DNA of 64,000 bases from Pimelobacter simplex (GCF_024662235.1 NZ_CP096276.1:3038001-3102000); one strand, 5' to 3'. Counted from the first letter of the stretch, positions 8,008 to 20,385 are shown. Numbers and translations: made by a program. The notes: generated from the letters alone by a model not told the origin.

Positions 8008-9258
8008 CTAGCGGACGTGGCCGTCGCCGATGACGACGTACTTGGTCGAGGTCATCTCGGGCAGGCCCATCGGGCCGCGCGCGTGGAGCTTCTGGGTGCT
8101 GATGCCGATCTCGGCGCCGAAGCCGAACTCGCCACCGTCGGTGAACCGGGTCGAGGCGTTGACCAGCACGGCGGCCGAGTCGACCTCGGCGACGAACCGG
8201 CGGGCGGCGCCCTGGTCGTCGGTCACGATGGCGTCGGTGTGCCCGCTGGACCAGGTGCGGATGTGCTCCAGCGCCCCGTCGAGGTCCGGTACGACGCGCG
8301 CGGCGATGTCGAGCGAGAGGTACTCCTGGCCCCAGTCGTCGTCGGTGGCCGGCAGCACGCCGTCGAGCGCGGCGAAGGCGGCGTCGCCGTGGACGACGAC
8401 CTCGGCCTCCTGGAGCGCGGCGACCACGCGGGGCAGGAACGCCTCGGCGATGTCAGCGTGCACCAGCAGCGACTCGGCGGCGTTGCACACCGAGGTCCGG
8501 TGGGTCTTGGCGTTGAGGACGATGGCGAGCGCCTTGTCGAGGTCGGCCGCGCGGTCGACGTAGACGTGGCAGTTGCCGACGCCGGTCTCGATCACGGGCA
8601 CCGTCGACTCGTTGACGACCGACTGGATCAGTCCCGCTCCCCCGCGCGGGATGAGGACGTCGACCTGGCCGCGGGCGCGCATCAGCGCCTTGACGCTGTC
8701 GTGGGTGTCGCCGGGGACCATCTGGACCACGTCGGCGTCGAGACCCGCGGCGGTGATCGCGTCGCGCAGCACGGCGACGATCGCGGCGTTGCTGGAGCGG
8801 GCGGAGGAGCTGCCGCGCAGGAGGACCGCGTTGCCGGACTTGAGGCAGATGCCGGCCGCATCGGCGGTGACGTTGGGACGGGCCTCGTAGATCATCCCGA
8901 CGACGCCGAAGGGGACGCGCACCTGGCGAAGCTCGAGCCCGTTGGCGAGCACCCCACCGCGGACCACCTCGCCGACCGGGTCGGCGAGCCCCGCCACGTC
9001 ACGCAGGCCCTGGGCCATGGCGTCGAGGCGCTCGGTGGTCAGCCGGAGCCGGTCGATGATGTTGGGCGGCGTACCGTCGGCCTCGGCCCGGGCGACGTCC
9101 TCGGCGTTGCCGGCGAGGATCTCGTCGGCGCGGGCGACCAGGGCATCGGCCATCGCGTGGAGCGTGGCGTCCTTCTGGGCCCGGGTGGCCAGCGCCAGCC
9201 CCCGGCTGGCGACACGCGCGCGCTGCGCGACCTCACGGACCTCGACCTCGGCAGTCAT
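8008..9258 (-). CDS. proA: Gamma-glutamyl phosphate reductase
   Basis: Reduces glutamate-5-phosphate to glutamate-5-semialdehyde with NADPH, the second step of proline synthesis. 416 residues, the usual ProA length. Visible are [15 protein letters not shown], the catalytic cysteine region [20 protein letters not shown], and the C-terminal [20 protein letters not shown] typical of the family. The start is an ATG with a TATCCT box 6 nt upstream. It sits near nadD as in many actinobacteria; proB is not in the window's upstream part. Confidence 0.96.
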   Translation of the reverse strand: MTAEVEVREVAQRARVASRGLALATRAQKDATLHAMADALVARADEILAGNAEDVARAEADGTPPNIIDRLRLTTERLDAMAQGLRDVAGLADPVGEVVRGGVLANGLELRQVRVPFGVVGMIYEARPNVTADAAGICLKSGNAVLLRGSSSARSSNAAIVAVLRDAITAAGLDADVVQMVPGDTHDSVKALMRARGQVDVLIPRGGAGLIQSVVNESTVPVIETGVGNCHVYVDRAADLDKALAIVLNAKTHRTSVCNAAESLLVHADIAEAFLPRVVAALQEAEVVVHGDAAFAALDGVLPATDDDWGQEYLSLDIAARVVPDLDGALEHIRTWSSGHTDAIVTDDQGAARRFVAEVDSAAVLVNASTRFTDGGEFGFGAEIGISTQKLHARGPMGLPEMTSTKYVVIGDGHVR

Positions 9259-9264
9259 GGGCCA

Positions 9265-9270
9265 AGGATA
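9265..9270 (-). promoter_or_regulatory. -10 box of proA, leaderless type
   Basis: TATCCT on the minus strand lies 6 nt before the ATG at 9258. Confidence 0.5.
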
Positions 9271-9302
9271 GATGTGTCGGGGCGTGGCTCTCGAGTCACG
9301 CC

Positions 9303-10598
9303 CTAGGCGCAGGGCCGGGACGTCGGCTTGCTCCCGGTGCGGTGCGTGGCCCGCGGGCTGCGCCACATCCGCCACCACTGGGCGTCGTACGCGCGGACGG
9401 CGGCGGCGTCGTGGACCTCGAAGGTGACCTCGTCGCTGCTGAGCCCGGGCGCGGACCAGTTCTCCGAGCCGGTCCACACCACGCGGGTGCCGCGGCCGCG
9501 GAAGAGGCCGTCGACGGTGACGTACTTGAGGTGGGAGTAGCAGCGCGAGCCGAAGACGATCTCCTCGCCGCTGGTCGCGGGCTTCTCCCCCCAGTCCCAG
9601 TCGGCGGCGCGGACCGGGATGCCGACCTTGCGCAGGATGCTCACCACGGGCGCGCTGATGACCGCGCCGATCACCGAGATCTGGCAGCCCTCGCGGCGCA
9701 TCGAGGCGAGCTCGCGGGCCAGGCGCTCGCCGCGGGCGCCGTACCAGGCGTACATGTTGACCCGGACGACGCTCCGCCCGCCCGCGCCGTAGCCCGCCGG
9801 CGCCCGGCAGCCGACCTGGCGCAGCCGGCGCAGCTGCGGGTCGCCGGAGCGGGCGACGAGGACCCGGCCGGGCGCGGACGCCGGCCGCTGGAAGTCGGCC
9901 CGGAGCGTGTCCGACTGGTAGGTGACGTAGCGCGGCGCGACCGCCCGGTCGCGCTTGAGCTGGTCGAAGACCGAGACCCAGGCCGAGAACAGGGCGTCGT
10001 CGCCGTAGACAGTGATGGCGTCGTTCCACTGCCCGTTGGCGGCGGCGCGGCCCAGGTTGCTCGAGCTGTTGATCACCACCGAGCGCGCGGCGCCGGACTG
10101 GGTGAAGGCGTAGACCTTCATGTGCAGGTTGCCGGTGCGCGAGCCGTTGCGGCACGCGGCCTTGCAGATCACCAGGAAGCTGCTGCGCGACGGGTTGCGG
10201 CCCAGGCGGCGCTGGAGCCGCTTGATCACCGGGTTGACCAGGTTGTCGTTGACGACGATCTGGACCGCGACCCCACGGGCGCGGGCCTGGAGCAGCAGGT
10301 CGGCGGTGTCCGAGCGGTCCACGTTGTACGTCGCCACCCGGATCGTCGCGCCCGCCGGGGTGTGCCGGATCGCCTGGTGCACCCGCTTGACCACCTGGCG
10401 GCGCTGGGCCGGGCGCCCGGTGGGGTCGTTGAAGACCGGCCCCGTCGCGGGCAGCCAGGCGGACCGGGCCGCGGCCGGTCCGGAAGGGCCCGGCGAGGGC
10501 TGCTCGCGGGCCGCCGGGGCGGGCGCCGTACCAGACGTCGCGAGGAGGCCGCCGGCCACGATCGCGACCAGCAGTCTGCGTCCTTGGGTCCCGAGCAC
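9303..10598 (-). CDS. Secreted phospholipase D-like domain protein
   Basis: 431 residues from a GTG at 10598. Signal peptide with core [15 protein letters not shown], then two PLD repeats. The first HKD-like motif is [11 protein letters not shown] followed by INSSSNLG; the second is HLKYVTVDG followed by WTGSENW. The PLD superfamily cleaves phosphodiesters through paired HxK histidines; the Asp of the first motif is not obvious, so activity needs testing. The product is probably exported. The gene diverges from the lysyl-oxidase-like gene across a 131-bp region. Substrate (phospholipid or nucleic acid) unknown. Confidence 0.82.
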   Translation of the reverse strand: MLGTQGRRLLVAIVAGGLLATSGTAPAPAAREQPSPGPSGPAAARSAWLPATGPVFNDPTGRPAQRRQVVKRVHQAIRHTPAGATIRVATYNVDRSDTADLLLQARARGVAVQIVVNDNLVNPVIKRLQRRLGRNPSRSSFLVICKAACRNGSRTGNLHMKVYAFTQSGAARSVVINSSSNLGRAAANGQWNDAITVYGDDALFSAWVSVFDQLKRDRAVAPRYVTYQSDTLRADFQRPASAPGRVLVARSGDPQLRRLRQVGCRAPAGYGAGGRSVVRVNMYAWYGARGERLARELASMRREGCQISVIGAVISAPVVSILRKVGIPVRAADWDWGEKPATSGEEIVFGSRCYSHLKYVTVDGLFRGRGTRVVWTGSENWSAPGLSSDEVTFEVHDAAAVRAYDAQWWRMWRSPRATHRTGSKPTSRPCA

Positions 10599-10684
10599 CG
10601 AAGCAATGTATATCGATGGACTTAAATCACTCAATCGCGAGCGCAACCAAAGGGCGACGGTGCGCGTCGATGTAGGCAGGGGAT

Positions 10685-10716
10685 CCCCCCACCCCCCCAT
10701 CCCCACCCCCATCCCC
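10685..10716 (-). repeat. C-rich tract; G-quadruplex-type motif on the minus strand
   Basis: Five runs of 4-7 C are separated by A, AT, A and AT. On the minus strand these form five G-runs with 1-2-nt loops, a textbook intramolecular quadruplex pattern. It lies immediately 5' of the Shine-Dalgarno of the next gene, inside the divergent promoter region. Confidence 0.6.
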
Positions 10717-10729
10717 ACCAGGAGGAAAC

Positions 10730-12199
10730 GTGAAGCTGCGTCTCGGAGCCGCCGTCGCGGCGCTGACGGTCGCCGGGCTCACCCTGCCCGGCTCCGCCAC
10801 GGCCACCACGGCGACCACGCCGACCGCCGCCAAGGCGGCACCGACGGGCTCGCCCGTCGCGCTGCGCGGCCCGGCCAAGGTCGTCGCCTACAGCGAGGGC
10901 GGCCGGGTCTACGGGGACCTCGGCATCAACCTCGCCGCCGCCACCGACCACGCCTTCGAGGTGCGCTCGACCCGCGCCGACTGGAACAGCCCGATCCGCA
11001 CCGTGTGGCAGTCGCCGTCCGGCCCGGTCGCGCTGCCGGCCCAGACCAGGTGGGACGCCCTGAGCCGCTTCGTGCGGCTCACGATCCGCCGCGCGGACGG
11101 CTCGGTCGCCCGCACCCGGTACGTCGACACGTGCCTCAACTCCTACAACACCCAGCGCACCAACCCGGACGCGCCGCTGCGCTCCCCCTATCCGGAGAGC
11201 TGCCCGGCCAACCCGTTCACCATCGGGGCGGTCCAGGGCATCCAGGCCGGGTGGGTCTCGGGCATCGAGACCTGGAACACCAGCTTCAAGCTCAAGCCGG
11301 GCAAGTACACGATCACCGCCGACATCAACGCCGCCTACACCCGGGCCATCGGCATCGCCCCGGCCGACGCGACGCGCACCTACAGGCTCGTGGTCCGCAA
11401 GACCCAGGGCGAGGGCGAGGAGCCGGGCCACCGCGGCGGGCACAGCGCCGCCGAGCGTCCCTCGGCCACCCGGCCGAGCAGCGCCCGCTCCGGCGCGCCC
11501 ACGGACGCCGTACCGGACCTGCGGTCGCTGCCGGCCTTCGGCATGACGCTCTCCCCCAACAGCAAGCGGCTGCGGTTCTCGGCGACCGTGTGGAACGCCG
11601 GGGACGGCCCGATGGTGGTCGACGGCTTCCGCCGCGGGCGCTCGGACATCATGGACGCCTACCAGTACTTCATCGACTCCGACGGCAACCAGACCGGCTA
11701 CCGCCAGGTCGGCACGATGATCTGGCACAAGGCGCCGAGCCACAACCACTGGCACTTCCAGGACTTCGCCCGCTACACGCTGCTCAAGGCCGACCTGAGC
11801 GAGGCGGTGCGCTCGCGCAAGGAGTCCTTCTGCCTGGCCAACACCGACGCCGTCGATTTCACGGTCCCCGGCGCCGACTGGAAGCCCGAGGGCACCGACC
11901 TGCACACCGCGTGCGGTGACCGGAGCACGGTCTCGCTGCGCGAGGTGCTGGCGTCGGGGTCGGGTGACACCTACTCGCAGTTCCGCGCGGGCCAGGCGTT
12001 CCGGATCGACAACCTGCCCAACGGCATCTACTACATCTCCGTCGAGGGCAACCCCGACCGCAACCTGGTCGAGTCCGACACGACCAACAACGTCGCGCTG
12101 CGCAAGATCAAGCTCAGCGGCAAGCCGAAGCACCGCAAGCTCACGGTCTTCCCGGTCGGGATCATCGACGACTCGGGCTACGGCTACGACGAGGAGTGA
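10730..12199 (+). CDS. Secreted lysyl-oxidase-family protein
   Basis: 489 residues. GTG start with a perfect AGGAGG at 10720-10725. A Sec signal peptide (about residues 1-25, ending near SATA) is followed by a jelly-roll-like N-terminal half and a C-terminal domain resembling lysyl oxidase. The motif [12 protein letters not shown] supplies an HxHxH triad (H338, H340, H342) that in the family binds copper; TACGDR and NRNLVES-type beta strands follow. Known members oxidise lysine side chains to allysine using copper and a quinone cofactor. Bacterial members are poorly characterised, so a structural or adhesive role is also possible. Confidence 0.78.
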   Translation: MKLRLGAAVAALTVAGLTLPGSATATTATTPTAAKAAPTGSPVALRGPAKVVAYSEGGRVYGDLGINLAAATDHAFEVRSTRADWNSPIRTVWQSPSGPVALPAQTRWDALSRFVRLTIRRADGSVARTRYVDTCLNSYNTQRTNPDAPLRSPYPESCPANPFTIGAVQGIQAGWVSGIETWNTSFKLKPGKYTITADINAAYTRAIGIAPADATRTYRLVVRKTQGEGEEPGHRGGHSAAERPSATRPSSARSGAPTDAVPDLRSLPAFGMTLSPNSKRLRFSATVWNAGDGPMVVDGFRRGRSDIMDAYQYFIDSDGNQTGYRQVGTMIWHKAPSHNHWHFQDFARYTLLKADLSEAVRSRKESFCLANTDAVDFTVPGADWKPEGTDLHTACGDRSTVSLREVLASGSGDTYSQFRAGQAFRIDNLPNGIYYISVEGNPDRNLVESDTTNNVALRKIKLSGKPKHRKLTVFPVGIIDDSGYGYDEE

Positions 12200-12217
12200 G
12201 CGCTCCCCCGAGATGAC

Positions 12218-12253
12218 GAACGCCGCGGCGACCAGGTGGTCGCCGCGGCGTTC
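12218..12253. terminator. Bidirectional terminator
   Basis: A perfect 17-bp inverted repeat (starting GAACGCCGCGGCGACCA) with a 2-nt centre lies between the convergent lysyl-oxidase-like and etfA genes. No T-tract follows, as is common in high-GC actinobacteria. Confidence 0.7.
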
Positions 12254-12280
12254 GCCGTTCAGTACGTCGTACCGGTGGGC

Positions 12281-13243
12281 TCAGCCCTTGCGCTTCTCGA
12301 TCTCCGCGGTCACGGCCGGGAGGACGGCGTGGAGGTCACCCACGACACCGAAGTCGACGAGCTCGAAGATCGGCGCCTCCTCGTCCTTGTTGACGGCCAC
12401 GATGGTCTTGGAGGTCTGCATGCCGGCGCGGTGCTGGATCGCACCGGAGATGCCGTTGGCGACGTAGAGCTGCGGCGAGACCGTCTTGCCGGTCTGGCCG
12501 ACCTGGAAGGTGTGCGGCTTCCAGCCGGAGTCGACGGCGGCACGCGAGGCGCCGACGGCGGCACCGAGGCTGTCGGCGAGCGCCTCGACCGCGGTGAAGT
12601 CACCGCCGGTGCCACGGCCACCGGAGACCACGATCGCGGCCTCGGTGAGCTCGGGACGACCGGTGGCCTGACGCGGCTGGGCGGCCACGATCTGGGCGGT
12701 CTTGGCACCGTCGGAGATCGTCGCGGCGAACTGCTCGACCGCGCCGGCGGCCTTGCCCTCGACGGGCGCGGCGGCGTTGGGCTTGACCGCGATGATCGGG
12801 GTGCCCTTGACCACGCGCGAGGCGACGGTGAAGTTGCCGGCGAAGACGGACTGGGTGGTGACGATCTCGCCACCCTCGACCTGGACGTCGACGGCGTCGG
12901 TGATCAGGCCCGAGGAGAGCTTGATCGCGAGGCGACCGGCGATCTCCTTGCCCTCGGCGGAGGACGGGATCAGGATCGCGGCGGGCGAGGTCTTCTCGGT
13001 GAGCTGCTGGAGCACCTCGGCCTTGGGGGCCACGAGGTAGCCCTTGATCTCGGCGTCGTCGACGACGTAGACCTTGGCAGCGCCGTAGGTCGCGACGCTC
13101 TCGGCGACGGCGGCGGCCTGGTCGGCACCGCCGATGAAGACGGCCGAGGGCTCGCCGATGCGCTGGGCGATCGCCAGGAGCTCGTAGGTGGGCTTGCGGA
13201 CCGCGCCATCGACGTGGTCGACCAGAACGAGAACTTCAGACAT
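12281..13243 (-). CDS. etfA: Electron transfer flavoprotein subunit alpha
   Basis: 320 residues. EtfA binds FAD with its C-terminal domain and, with EtfB, passes electrons from acyl-CoA and other dehydrogenases to the quinone pool. The C-terminal FAD-domain segments include [36 protein letters not shown] and [12 protein letters not shown]. It lies 12 nt downstream of etfB. The nearby enoyl-CoA hydratase fits a fatty-acid oxidation role. Confidence 0.96.
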   Translation of the reverse strand: MSEVLVLVDHVDGAVRKPTYELLAIAQRIGEPSAVFIGGADQAAAVAESVATYGAAKVYVVDDAEIKGYLVAPKAEVLQQLTEKTSPAAILIPSSAEGKEIAGRLAIKLSSGLITDAVDVQVEGGEIVTTQSVFAGNFTVASRVVKGTPIIAVKPNAAAPVEGKAAGAVEQFAATISDGAKTAQIVAAQPRQATGRPELTEAAIVVSGGRGTGGDFTAVEALADSLGAAVGASRAAVDSGWKPHTFQVGQTGKTVSPQLYVANGISGAIQHRAGMQTSKTIVAVNKDEEAPIFELVDFGVVGDLHAVLPAVTAEIEKRKG

Positions 13244-13255
13244 GGATCAGGCTCC

Positions 13256-14056
13256 TCAGATGAACTTCTTCGAGGCGAGGAACTCGACCAGCGCCGTGGC
13301 GCCGGACCCGTCCTCGTCCTTGACGATCTCGCCGGCAGTCCGCGGCGGGCGGGCGGTCACGGTGTCGACGGCCGTCCACGCGGCGTCGAGGCCGACCTCG
13401 GAGGCGTCCACGCCGATGTCGGCGAGGGTGAGCGCCTCGAGCGGCTTCTTCTTCGCGGCCATGATGCCCTTGAACGACGGATAGCGGGCCTCGCCCGACT
13501 GGTCGGTCACGGACAGGACCAGCGGCAGCGTGCCGCCGATGACCTCGGTCGCGGTGTCACCGTCACGCTTGATGCGGACCTGGTCGCCCTGGGTCTCGAC
13601 GACCGCGGCGAGGGTGACCTGCGGGAGGCCGAGCCGCTCGGCGAGCATCGCCGGGACGACGCTGAGGCCGCCGTCGGTCGACGCGAGGCCACCGATGACG
13701 AGCTCCGGGACGCCGATCTTCTCGATCGCCTTGGCGAGCACCAGCGAGGTCGCGACGGCGTCGGAGCCGGCGATCGCGTCGTCCTGGACGTGGACCGCCT
13801 TGTCGGCGCCCATCTGCAGCGCCTTGCGGACGGCGGCCTCGGCCTCGGCCGGGCCGACGGTGAGGGCGGTGACGGTGATCTCCTCGTCGGCGCGCTTCTC
13901 CTTGATCTGGAGAGCCTGCTCGACGGCGTACTCGTCGAGCTCGGAGAGGAGACCGTCGACGCCGACCCGGTCGACGGTGTTGTCCGCCTCGAACTTCCGG
14001 TCGGCCGTCGCGTCGGGGACGTACTTCACAAGGACGACAATGTTGGAGAGAGTCAT
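13256..14056 (-). CDS. etfB: Electron transfer flavoprotein subunit beta
   Basis: 266 residues. EtfB carries structural AMP and docks the partner dehydrogenase. Typical features are the N-terminal VLVKYVPD, the central VGPAEAEAAVRKALQMGADKA and the partner-recognition region ALTLADIGV. First gene of the etfBA unit. A 180-nt upstream region separates it from the preceding membrane protein gene and holds a 7-bp hairpin (14095-14119) in the likely 5' leader. Confidence 0.96.
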   Translation of the reverse strand: MTLSNIVVLVKYVPDATADRKFEADNTVDRVGVDGLLSELDEYAVEQALQIKEKRADEEITVTALTVGPAEAEAAVRKALQMGADKAVHVQDDAIAGSDAVATSLVLAKAIEKIGVPELVIGGLASTDGGLSVVPAMLAERLGLPQVTLAAVVETQGDQVRIKRDGDTATEVIGGTLPLVLSVTDQSGEARYPSFKGIMAAKKKPLEALTLADIGVDASEVGLDAAWTAVDTVTARPPRTAGEIVKDEDGSGATALVEFLASKKFI

Positions 14057-14236
14057 GGTTGTGGCCGGACCGGCCCCTTCCTGTGCATCGTGAGCCCTGC
14101 CGCGTAGCCCGGGGCAGGGAACAGCTGTGGTCCTGAGAAGGACAGCGTCTCGCAGGCTACCGTCCGGTCACCAACGACGGGAACCGCGTCTCAGTGGACT
14201 ACCTCACAACCCACGCCCGGCAGGACATGGCGTGCG

Positions 14237-14653
14237 TCACGGCCGGATGATCCGCTCGAGGATCCGGCCGAGGACCAGGTAGACGACGGCGCCCAGGCCG
14301 TAGTTGAACAGGGCGGTCTTGACCGCACCGTTGGGGTCGTCGAACGCCTTGACCGGGTTGTCGAGGTCGAAGAACCCGAGGTCGAAGACGTCGGCCAGGT
14401 CGCGCGCGAGCTTGACCAGGCCGTTGTCGCTGTTGGCCTCGAGCGCATAGGTGAACGCCGCGATCGCCAGGACCAGGGCCAGCACCATGCAGACGATCCA
14501 GACGCCGCGGGCGACGATGTCGCGCACCCGGGCCACCGCCAGCGACCGGGTCGGGGCGGCCGGCGTCGCCGGGGCGGCCGGCGTGGCCGCGGTCGGGGTC
14601 GGGGTCGGGGTCGGGGTCACCTTCTCGTCCCGCTCGTCCTTGCTCTCCGCCAT
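14237..14653 (-). CDS. Hypothetical membrane protein with Thr-Pro repeat
   Basis: 138 residues. A polar N-terminus has a TP repeat (TPTPTPTPTA) and an Ala-Pro-rich linker. One transmembrane helix lies near residues 50-72, then an acidic amphipathic segment (LADVFDLGFFDLDNPVKAF) and a second helix near residues 110-130. The ATG lies 5 nt downstream of the enoyl-CoA hydratase stop, so they are probably co-transcribed. No family was recognised. Confidence 0.7.
   Translation of the reverse strand: MAESKDERDEKVTPTPTPTPTAATPAAPATPAAPTRSLAVARVRDIVARGVWIVCMVLALVLAIAAFTYALEANSDNGLVKLARDLADVFDLGFFDLDNPVKAFDDPNGAVKTALFNYGLGAVVYLVLGRILERIIRP
14595..14616 (+). repeat. GGGGTC tandem repeat, quadruplex-type
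   Basis: Four GGGG runs are separated by TC (6-bp unit). The repeat encodes the TP repeat on the other strand. The 6-bp unit preserves the reading frame, so copy-number change would alter only the repeat length. Confidence 0.7.
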
Positions 14654-14658
14654 GGGGA

Positions 14659-15444
14659 TCACCGTCCTCCGAAGGTGGCCTTGCCCGGGCCGTTCTCGAT
14701 GAAGGACGCCATCCCGGTGGCGCGGTCCTCGGTCGCGAAGACGCCCGAGAACGCCTGCCGCTCGATCGAGAGCCCGGTCTCCAGGTCGACCTCGAGACCG
14801 CGGTCGACGGTCTCCTTGATCGCCCGCAGGGCGTAGGGGGCGGCGGTCGCGAACGTCGTGGCCCAGGCGAGCGCCTCGGCGTAGACGTCGGCGGCCGGGA
14901 CGACGCGGTCGACCAGGCCGATCGCGAGCGCCTCGTCGGCCTTGACGAACCGGCCGGTGAAGAGGAGGTCCTTGGCCTTGCTCGGGCCGATCAGGCGCGG
15001 GAGCCGCTGGGTGCCGCCGGCGCCGGGGGTGATGCCGAGGAGCACCTCGGGCTGGCCGAGCACCGCGTTGTCGGCGGCGAAGCGGACGTCGGCGGCCAGC
15101 GCGAGCTCGCAGCCGCCGCCGAGGGCGTAGCCGTTGACCGCGGCGACCACGGGCTTGGGGATCCGGGCCACGGAGTTGACCGCGTCCTGCAGGGCGCCGA
15201 CCCGGTCGACCATGTCCGTGTAGGACATCGTCGACATCTCCTTGACGTCGTTGCCGGCGGCGAACACCCGCTCGCCACCCCACACGACCACGGCCCGTAC
15301 GTCGGCCCGCTCGGTGGCCTCGGCCGCCGCCACCCGGAGCTCGTCCTGCACCTGGATGCTGATGGCGTTCATGGCCTTGGGTCGGTCGAGCCGGATGGTG
15401 CCGACGCCGTCGGCGACTTCCAGGCGGACGAACTCGCTGGTCAT
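14659..15444 (-). CDS. Enoyl-CoA hydratase/isomerase family protein
   Basis: 261-residue crotonase-fold enzyme; the family hydrates trans-2-enoyl-CoA in beta-oxidation. The oxyanion-hole regions are AAGNDVKEM and ALGGGCELALAAD, and the catalytic glutamate region is LGQPEVLLGITPGAGGTQRL, with both acid residues of the classical hydratase apparently present. The acyl chain preference is unknown. The neighbouring etf genes support a role in fatty-acid oxidation. Confidence 0.9.
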   Translation of the reverse strand: MTSEFVRLEVADGVGTIRLDRPKAMNAISIQVQDELRVAAAEATERADVRAVVVWGGERVFAAGNDVKEMSTMSYTDMVDRVGALQDAVNSVARIPKPVVAAVNGYALGGGCELALAADVRFAADNAVLGQPEVLLGITPGAGGTQRLPRLIGPSKAKDLLFTGRFVKADEALAIGLVDRVVPAADVYAEALAWATTFATAAPYALRAIKETVDRGLEVDLETGLSIERQAFSGVFATEDRATGMASFIENGPGKATFGGR

Positions 15445-15546
15445 CTGATCCCTCTCGTCAGGGCCGTGGCGGCATGCGGGAGCACGAGTGGTGCCCCCGC
15501 TGCGCATTGTGCCGTACCCAGACGGCCGTTGGGCAGAATGGACCAG

Positions 15547-17667
<2,121 letters not shown>

Positions 17668-17699
17668 CCGTCCTGGACCCGGGGCCCCGGGCTCACGCC

Positions 17700-20291
17700 T
17701 CAGGCGAGGGCGACGACCCCCAGCTCGGCCGGTGCCACCAGCAGCGGGTGGGCCGGGAGCACCCGCACGGTGTAGCCGAACGGACCCGGGCGGGAGAGCG
17801 CGACCTCGCCGTCGAAGCGGTGCCGGCCGCCGTCGTACGACTCGACGAGGCGCAGGGGCACGATCTCGGAGGCGACGATGTCGTCCTCGCCGTCGACCTG
17901 GCCGTGCACGAGCTGGACCTCGACGTCGGACGGCGCCAGGTCGCCGAGCGCGACGTAGGAGTGCACGCGCAGGACCGCGCCGACCTCGGCGGCGTCGCCG
18001 ACACCCGCGGCCTCGACGTGCTCGACGCGGACGCCACCCCACGAGCCGCGGACCCGGGCCTTCCAGTGGGCCAGGTCCCGAGCCCCACCCGGTACGGCGG
18101 CCAGGGCGCGGGCGTTGCGCGCGGCCGGGGCGTAGAGCTGGGCGACGTAGTCGCGGACCATCCGGGTGGCCAGCACCTTGGGGCCGAGCGAGGCCCAGGT
18201 GTGGCGCAGCATCTCGATCCAGCGGCCGGGCACGCCCTCGTGGTCGAGGTCGTAGAAGCGCGGGGCGACCTCGGTCTCGATCAGGTCGTAGAGCGCCGCG
18301 GCCTCGAGGTCGTCGCGCTTGTCGGGGTCGCCGGCGAGGAGCGGGCTGTCGGCCGACGGGATGGGCCAGCCGAACTCCGGCTCGTACCACTCGTCCCACC
18401 AGCCGTCGAGGATCGAGAGGTTGAGACCGCCGTTGAGCGCGGCCTTCATCCCCGACGTGCCGCACGCCTCGTAGGGGCGCAGCGGGTTGTTGAGCCACAC
18501 GTCGCAGCCGGGGTAGAGCGGCTGGGCGAGGGCGATGTCGTAGTTGGGCAGGAAGACGATCCGGTGGCGCACGTCCTCGGCGTCGGCGAACCGGACGAGC
18601 TCCTGGATGAGTCGCTTGCCGCCGTCGTCGGCGGGGTGGGCCTTGCCGGCGACGACGAGCTGGACCGGACGCTCGGGGTGGAGCAGCAGCGCCTTGAGCC
18701 GGGCGGGGTCGCGGAGCATCAGCGTCAGCCGCTTGTACGACGGCACCCGGCGCGCGAAGCCGATCGTCAGCACGTCGGGGTCGAGCGCCTCGTCGATCCA
18801 GCCGAGCTCGGCGGGCGCGGCGCCACGCTTCTCCCAGGACCTGCGCAGCCGGCGGCGGGCGTCGTCGACGAGCCGCTCGCGCAGGGCGCGCTTGGTCCGC
18901 CACACGTCGGGGCCGGGGACCTTGGCGAACGCCGCCCAGAACGCCGCGTCGTCGTCCCCGTGAGGGTCGCCGCCCTGGGCCTCGGCGAGCGCCGCCACCT
19001 CGGGCGCCACCCAGGTGGGGGCGTGCACGCCGTTGGTGATCGAGCTGATCGGCACCTCGGCCTCGTCGAACGCGGGCCACAGGCCGTTGAACATCCCGCG
19101 GCTGACGTGCCCGTGGAGCTGGGAGACGCCGTTGGCGCGCTGAGCGAGCCGGAAGCCCATCACCGCCATGTTGAACACGCCGGGCTCACCGCCCTCGTAG
19201 TCCTCGGCACCGAGCGCCAGCACCTGGTCGACGGGGACGCCGGGCGTGGCGCCGTGCTCGCCGAGGTACTGCTCGACGAGGGTCCGCGGGAACCGGTCGA
19301 TGCCCGCCGGCACCGGCGTGTGCGTGGTGAAGACCGTCGAGGCGCGACCCGCCTCGAGCGCGGTCGCGAAGTCGACGTCGCTGTCGGCCGTGAGCTCGCG
19401 GATCCGCTCCACGCCGAGGAAGCCGGCATGGCCCTCGTTGGTGTGGAACACCTCGGGCTCGGGCGCCCCGGTGATCCGCGCGTGCACCCGCAGCGCCCGG
19501 ACGCCGCCCACGCCCAGGAGCAGCTCCTGGCGCAGCCGGTGCTCGGTGTTGCCGCCGTAGAGCCGGTCGGTGATGAGCCGGTAGGGCTCCGGGTTCTCCT
19601 CGAAGTCGGTGTCGAGCAGCAGCAGCGGCACCCGGCCGACCGACGCCACCCAGATCCGGGCGAGCAGGTCCGGGCCGTCGGGCATCCGGATCGAGATCGT
19701 CGCGCGCGTGCCGTCGTGCTCGTGCAGCAGCGACAGCGGCAGCCCGTCGGGATCGAGCACCGGGTAGCTCTCCTGCTGCCAGCCCTCGTGCGACAGCGCC
19801 TGCTTGAAGTAGCCGTGCCGGTAGAGCAGCCCCACCCCCACGATCGGCACGCCGAGGTCGCTCGCGGCCTTGAGGTGGTCGCCGGCCAGGATGCCGAGGC
19901 CGCCGGAGTACTGCGGCAGCACCGCGGTGATGCCGAACTCCGGCGAGAAGTAGGCGACCGCGGCCGGCCACGTCGCGTCCGGCTCCGCGGCCCGGGCGCG
20001 CTGGTACCAGCGGTCGTGGGTGAGGTACGCCGTGAGGTCGTCGCGCAGCTCGGCCGCCCGTCGTACGTAGGACTCGTCGGCGGCCAGCTCGGCCCACCGC
20101 TCGCCGCCCACCTCACCCAGCAGCCGGACCGGGTCGTGCCCGACCGCCTGCCACAGCTCCGCGTCGACCGCCTCGAACAGCGCCTGGGTCGGCGGGTGCC
20201 AGGACCAGCGCAGGTTGGCCGCGAGCTCGCCCAGGGAGGCGAGCGCGTCGGGCAGGACGGGGCGGACCGTGAACCTCCGGATCGCACGCAT
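17700..20291 (-). CDS. glgP: Alpha-glucan phosphorylase
   Basis: 863 residues, the length of the mycobacterial-type (GT35, short form) phosphorylase. It releases glucose-1-phosphate from alpha-1,4-glucan ends. N-terminal LRWSWHPPTQALFEAVD is typical of this subfamily; FHTNEGHAGF lies in the catalytic core, and GTSGMKAALNGGLNLS carries the PLP-binding lysine (K616). The allosteric N-terminal region of muscle-type enzymes is absent, as expected. The ATG at 20291 is preceded by a clear promoter. Confidence 0.94.
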   Translation of the reverse strand: MRAIRRFTVRPVLPDALASLGELAANLRWSWHPPTQALFEAVDAELWQAVGHDPVRLLGEVGGERWAELAADESYVRRAAELRDDLTAYLTHDRWYQRARAAEPDATWPAAVAYFSPEFGITAVLPQYSGGLGILAGDHLKAASDLGVPIVGVGLLYRHGYFKQALSHEGWQQESYPVLDPDGLPLSLLHEHDGTRATISIRMPDGPDLLARIWVASVGRVPLLLLDTDFEENPEPYRLITDRLYGGNTEHRLRQELLLGVGGVRALRVHARITGAPEPEVFHTNEGHAGFLGVERIRELTADSDVDFATALEAGRASTVFTTHTPVPAGIDRFPRTLVEQYLGEHGATPGVPVDQVLALGAEDYEGGEPGVFNMAVMGFRLAQRANGVSQLHGHVSRGMFNGLWPAFDEAEVPISSITNGVHAPTWVAPEVAALAEAQGGDPHGDDDAAFWAAFAKVPGPDVWRTKRALRERLVDDARRRLRRSWEKRGAAPAELGWIDEALDPDVLTIGFARRVPSYKRLTLMLRDPARLKALLLHPERPVQLVVAGKAHPADDGGKRLIQELVRFADAEDVRHRIVFLPNYDIALAQPLYPGCDVWLNNPLRPYEACGTSGMKAALNGGLNLSILDGWWDEWYEPEFGWPIPSADSPLLAGDPDKRDDLEAAALYDLIETEVAPRFYDLDHEGVPGRWIEMLRHTWASLGPKVLATRMVRDYVAQLYAPAARNARALAAVPGGARDLAHWKARVRGSWGGVRVEHVEAAGVGDAAEVGAVLRVHSYVALGDLAPSDVEVQLVHGQVDGEDDIVASEIVPLRLVESYDGGRHRFDGEVALSRPGPFGYTVRVLPAHPLLVAPAELGVVALA

Positions 20292-20297
20292 GGACCG

Positions 20298-20327
20298 ACC
20301 GTAGCCAATCGGACTTGAACGTTCCAA
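20298..20327 (-). promoter_or_regulatory. Promoter of glgP
   Basis: On the minus strand a -35 TTGGAA (20322-20327) and a -10 TACGGT (20298-20303) have 18-nt spacing. The -10 ends 6 nt before the ATG, so the transcript is probably leaderless. The -35 lies in a near-palindrome around AACGTT. Confidence 0.6.
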
Positions 20328-20385
20328 GAGGACGCCGAGAATGCGTGCGTAACGCGACGGTGGGCGGGGCCGTTGTGCAGACATA

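Noticed and set aside
7495..9306. 603-codon plus-strand frame opposite the phosphatidyltransferase and proA
   Set aside because: It lies antisense to genes with clear catalytic motifs and has no recognisable domain.
14057..14236. Riboswitch upstream of etfB
   Set aside because: Only one 7-bp hairpin with an 11-nt loop is visible, and no known aptamer pattern was recognised.
17678..17691. CCCGGGGCCCCGGG palindrome between glgX and glgP as a terminator
   Set aside because: It is only a 14-bp self-complementary run with no room for a loop and no T-tract. It may form a weak hairpin but is not convincing.
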